From a virus: 39,813 bases of DNA. The position numbers were made by a program, and so were the translations under genes. The notes beneath the pieces are model-generated. The model was not told the DNA's origin. It did not search any database and was given only the letters and a program-made list of their open reading frames with translations. The DNA lies in IMG/VR virus record IMGVR_UViG_3300009618_000014, positions 1 through 39,813 of that record; one strand, written 5' to 3'. This document shows positions 37,723 through 39,813 of this stretch, in pieces. Positions within the stretch are counted from its first letter, which is position 1. Each line of letters starts with the position of its first letter.

Positions 37723-38372
37723 AGCAGCGTCCCCCCCGTGGCCCCCTCTACCTCCTCCCACGGCACCTCCACGAAGGAGGGCGAGGGCACCCGCTTGGGG
37801 GCGGCGTTCCTGGGGTGTATGGTGGACACCAGCAGCCCCAGGTCGTTCAGGTCCCTGTGCCTCTCGGGGGGAATCCTGCGCTGGAAGCTGGTGTCCGCCC
37901 CCTGCGGCAGGTCGTCGAACCTGCCGGCCTCCCATACGGAGCGCCTGAAGGCCGGGGCGGCCAGCCACCACCCCTTGGTCATGTTCCTGTACACGAACGC
38001 CCGCCGCTGCCCGTGGAGGTAGTAGTACAGCCTCCCCGTGCCGCAGATGTCTACCCCCGCCTCGTTCAGGGGCGCTGCCTGCCTCGACACCCTGTCCGGG
38101 GCGTACCAGTCGTCGTCGTCCCATACTATGGCCGCCAGGCCCGTGGAGGACTCCATGGCACGGTTCATCAGCGCCCCGTGCCTGAGCCTGGGCCCGGGCA
38201 GCCTTATGTACCTTATGCGGGGGTCCTGCGGCAGGAGGTCCTGGATAGGGTCCGAGCCGTTGTCCACTATCACCCACTCCAGGCTGGGATAGTCCTGCGA
38301 GAGGAAGCACCTCAGGCACCGGGGCCAGAACTCCCTGCGGTCCGCCGTTGGGGTGATGCAGGATACGAGCAT
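37719..38372 (-). CDS. GT2-family glycosyltransferase
   Basis: 217 residues from ATG 38372 with GGGGGGTAG. VSCITPTADRREFWPRCLRCFL (3-24) and YPSLEWVIVDNGSDP (28-42) form the GT-A nucleotide-binding start; AALMN..ESSTGLAAIVWDDDDWY (about 68-90) provides the DxD motif (DDDD 85-88). FVYRNMTKGWWLAAPAFRRSVWEAGRFDDLPQGADTSFQRR gives the later acceptor-side segment with a catalytic-base-like Asp. It is short but complete for a cytosolic GT2. It would add a sugar early in the glycan chain. It is the first glycosyltransferase after the endonuclease VII-like gene. Confidence 0.85.
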   Translation of the reverse strand: MLVSCITPTADRREFWPRCLRCFLSQDYPSLEWVIVDNGSDPIQDLLPQDPRIRYIRLPGPRLRHGALMNRAMESSTGLAAIVWDDDDWYAPDRVSRQAAPLNEAGVDICGTGRLYYYLHGQRRAFVYRNMTKGWWLAAPAFRRSVWEAGRFDDLPQGADTSFQRRIPPERHRDLNDLGLLVSTIHPRNAAPKRVPSPSFVEVPWEEVEGATGGTLL

Positions 38373-38374
38373 CG

Positions 38375-38800
38375 CTACCCCCCTGCCCCCCTTCTCCTCC
38401 GCTCGAACGCTTGCAGGTACCCAAGCAGCTCCCTTATGACTATCTGGTTCCCCTGGAAGCACCCGACTCCTGCCTTGCACCTGGAGCACAGCAGGCCCCT
38501 TACCTCCCGAGTAGCGGGGTCGTGGTCCACGTGCGACGCCCTGCGGTCTCCGTGGGGGATAGGCTCGTGGCATACGGCGCACCTCCTCCTCTGCGCCTCC
38601 CAGAGGGCCAGCAGCTCGCTGTCGGCCATGCCCTGGCGGTACTTCCGGGTATAGGCGGTGCCCTGCTTCCTGGAGCATTCCCGGCAGCGGCTCCTCCTGC
38701 CGCTCGGGTGGTAGGAGGACCCTCCGAACCTGCCCAGGTCCAGCCACGCCCGGCATCCGGGGCACCACTTCTCCCTGTCCGTATAGAGGCGCTTCCTCAT
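38375..38800 (-). CDS. Recombination endonuclease VII-like HNH protein
   Basis: 141 residues from ATG 38800; a GTG at 38839 lacks a ribosome site. An N-terminal zinc site (KWCPGCRAWLDLGRFG...SRCRECSRKQ, about 13-44) precedes the endonuclease VII signature: RCAVCHEPIPHGD...SHVDHDPATREVRGLLCSRCKAGVGCF (about 73-115), with the HVDHD catalytic His/Asp, a C-x2-C pair and the 'LLCxxCNxxxG' end (here CK instead of CN). T4 endonuclease VII resolves branched DNA before packaging; free-standing relatives also act as nicking or homing nucleases. It heads the glycan operon and faces the divergent adhesin gene. A resolvase for packaging is as likely as a mobile nuclease. Confidence 0.82.
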   Translation of the reverse strand: MRKRLYTDREKWCPGCRAWLDLGRFGGSSYHPSGRRSRCRECSRKQGTAYTRKYRQGMADSELLALWEAQRRRCAVCHEPIPHGDRRASHVDHDPATREVRGLLCSRCKAGVGCFQGNQIVIRELLGYLQAFERRRRGAGG

Positions 38801-38931
38801 GCTAATGCATCCGGAAGTCAGTTTGCCTTGCGGGGGCACCGGGCAGCTAATCTGGCAGGGGGGGCTGAATGTTCAGTCTACCGGCCCCCTATTTAGAGGC
38901 ATGCCCCGCTAGGGCACAGGAGAGGATTGAC
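38801..38931 (+). other. Divergent intergenic control region
   Basis: 131 bases between the minus-strand glycan operon and the plus-strand adhesin-domain gene. It contains an inverted repeat CTGAA-TG-TTCAG (38865-38876) nested within a G-run/C-run stem (38857-38862 with 38885-38890), a CTATTTAGAGG tract (38889-38899) that could be a -10-like or late-promoter element, and GGAGAGG before the ATG. The nested inverted repeats would suit an operator or an RNA structure. No copy of the GAATCCC motif is present. Confidence 0.45.
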
Positions 38932-39705
38932 ATGGCACTAAGCATCTTGCAGTTTGCACGCAACTACACCGTATACCCCGAGGTCCCGCTCCAGGTATCC
39001 CTTCCCAGTCCCACGACTGCCAAGAGCCTCCTGGCGCTGCTGGTCTTCGGACACCGCACCAACTATGGCTTCAACATCGGAAGGGAGAGCGCAGAGACAG
39101 TGGCCCCCGTCATCACCGACGACAAGGCCAACACCTGGACCCTCCTTGAGTACATCCTCAACATCGCACAGGACTACGGAACCAGCCCGCCTGTCATCTC
39201 TCCTGACGCCTCTGGGAACTTCCCGAGCGTCTACCTGTACGTGGCCCCGTCCAGCGGCAGCCTCAAGAGTGGCGGCGTCACTGCCTGGGTCACCGACGCC
39301 GGGCTGAGCAACGCCAGCGTCTCCCCGCCCATAGAGTACGGGAGGCCCGTCTTTGACAGCGGCATCAGGGCGGTCCTTCTGGAGTGCGCAGGCACCACGG
39401 GGGCACCGGGCACGCAGACGGCGGTGGACGTCCACGGCAACACCATCACCGCCAATGCCAAGCTGGGCTACCAGCTCATCAACCCCAGCAACAACAACGA
39501 GCTTATCATCGAGGCGGGGGCGCTCATCGACAGCTCCGCCCTGGGCCTGGGCACGGGGGCCAGCTACGTCACCTCCGCCTCCTACCCGGCAGGAAGCTCC
39601 TACTGGCTCGTCCAGCAGACCCTACAGGGGACCAAGGCCAAGAGCGCCGGGTTCTCCAACCCCATAGGGTACATGGGCGCAGCAGCCGCCGTGGCGCTGA
39701 GCTAG
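38932..39705 (+). CDS. Stand-alone adhesin-like virion domain protein
   Basis: 257 residues from ATG 38932 with GGAGAGG; the longer open frame starts upstream of the likely promoter. VSLPSPTTAKSLLALLVFGHR, WTLLEYILNIAQDY, PSVYLYVAPSSGSL and IRAVLLECAGTTGAPG correspond in order to the segments of the domain inserted twice in the Ig protein at 13205 (SVTLT-S-P-TAGNTLLV, W.., FLLEIQGTP). The sequence is Ser/Thr/Ala-rich, beta-type, without signal peptide. Codon use is close to the capsid gene, suggesting high expression. It is followed by a strong hairpin. Probably a virion surface or fibre component that binds carbohydrate; no named family. Confidence 0.7.
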   Translation: MALSILQFARNYTVYPEVPLQVSLPSPTTAKSLLALLVFGHRTNYGFNIGRESAETVAPVITDDKANTWTLLEYILNIAQDYGTSPPVISPDASGNFPSVYLYVAPSSGSLKSGGVTAWVTDAGLSNASVSPPIEYGRPVFDSGIRAVLLECAGTTGAPGTQTAVDVHGNTITANAKLGYQLINPSNNNELIIEAGALIDSSALGLGTGASYVTSASYPAGSSYWLVQQTLQGTKAKSAGFSNPIGYMGAAAAVALS

Positions 39706-39725
39706 GGCCCGGCAAGCATACACGG

Positions 39726-39755
39726 GGAGGGCACGGCCGCAGGACCGTGCCCTCC
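39726..39755 (+). terminator. Strong hairpin after the adhesin-domain gene
   Basis: A perfect 11-base-pair stem (GGAGGGCACGG / CCGTGCCCTCC) with an 8-base loop lies 20 bases after the stop. The following sequence (TGCTATATCC) is not a T-run, similar to the other hairpins in this genome. Confidence 0.7.
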
Positions 39756-39761
39756 TGCTAT

Positions 39762-39802
39762 ATCCGTATGTCCCCCCGTGTTTTCTGGTATTTATCCGTA
39801 TG
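39762..39802 (+). repeat. Direct repeat ATCCGTATG with AT-rich flanks, possible promoter pair
   Basis: ATCCGTATG occurs at 39762-39770 and again at 39794-39802, each preceded by TAT/TTT-rich bases (CTATATCCGTATG, TATTTATCCGTATG). The spacing of start points is 32 bases, about three helical turns. It lies just after a terminator and before whatever gene follows the window, so tandem promoters or activator sites are plausible. Confidence 0.4.
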
Positions 39803-39813
39803 AGGCTTGTAGA

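Noticed and set aside
36188-38424. Very long minus-strand frames through the GT operon that begin far upstream of the true starts
   Set aside because: The extra N-terminal parts are out-of-frame shadows of upstream genes; overlapping GTGA/ATGA starts give sensible protein lengths.
1-39813. tRNA, rRNA, CRISPR array, insertion sequence or integrase/attachment site
   Set aside because: No cloverleaf-like GTTCRA segments in the right context, no spaced repeats and no transposase or integrase motifs were seen.

Overview
The window is a stretch of a large, GC-rich, tailed double-stranded DNA phage genome (Caudoviricetes). It carries a prohead protease, a scaffold-like protein, an HK97-type major capsid protein and a terminase large subunit with intact ATPase and nuclease motifs. 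Around these sit tightly packed, stop/start-overlapping small genes. I see no integrase, repressor, rRNA, tRNA, insertion sequence or CRISPR array. The virion proteins at 11071-16027 combine IPT/TIG, NHL-propeller and Big_3_5-type Ig modules in a style very common in Acidobacteriota, and a secreted PEGA-like protein at 19122 has the same flavour. An acidobacterial (soil or sediment) host is therefore my best inference, but it is only an inference.

Layout. (1) 2-19898, plus strand: the late/virion block. It holds a huge zinc-ribbon/TPR protein that runs off the left edge, the prohead protease, a scaffold with a likely internal start, a 386-base gene-free control region, a putative decoration protein, the major capsid protein and a terminator. 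These are followed by a tyrosine/dual-specificity phosphatase, a SWIM zinc-finger protein, two long adhesin-like proteins, a possible sigma-like protein, several unknowns and the exported PEGA-like protein. (2) 19895-29571, minus strand: about 30 small genes, many with zinc-ribbon Cys patterns, probably early/host-takeover functions. The block also encodes an initiating sugar (phosphoglycosyl) transferase and an AbiEii-like nucleotidyltransferase. It is punctuated by five copies of one bipartite promoter-like motif (GAATCCC, 19-20 bases, GGTGTAT, TATNNT). (3) 29659-32954, plus strand: terminase large subunit, a membrane-anchored coiled-coil protein and two small proteins. (4) 32951-38800, minus strand: a glycan cassette with a polysaccharide pyruvyl transferase, a fused GT6 + GT31-like double glycosyltransferase, a class I methyltransferase-like protein, a second GT31-like enzyme, a GT11 alpha-1,2-fucosyltransferase, a GT2 enzyme and an endonuclease VII-like HNH protein. 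(5) 38932-39705, plus strand: a stand-alone virion adhesin-like domain, a strong hairpin and a promoter-like tail.

The most striking results are as follows. First, the GT31-like, GT11 and GT6 enzyme set matches the family set that builds ABH (blood-group-like) glycans, and the window also encodes a possible initiating sugar transferase and a pyruvyl capping enzyme. Second, I could not find a single GATC, nor a single CGCG, in the whole window, which indicates very strong restriction-site avoidance and partly explains the ATA/ATT isoleucine codons. Third, the promoter-like motif family marks the minus-strand small-gene block. Fourth, two Ig folds in one virion protein are each interrupted by a roughly 200-residue domain that recurs as a free-standing gene 23 kb away.
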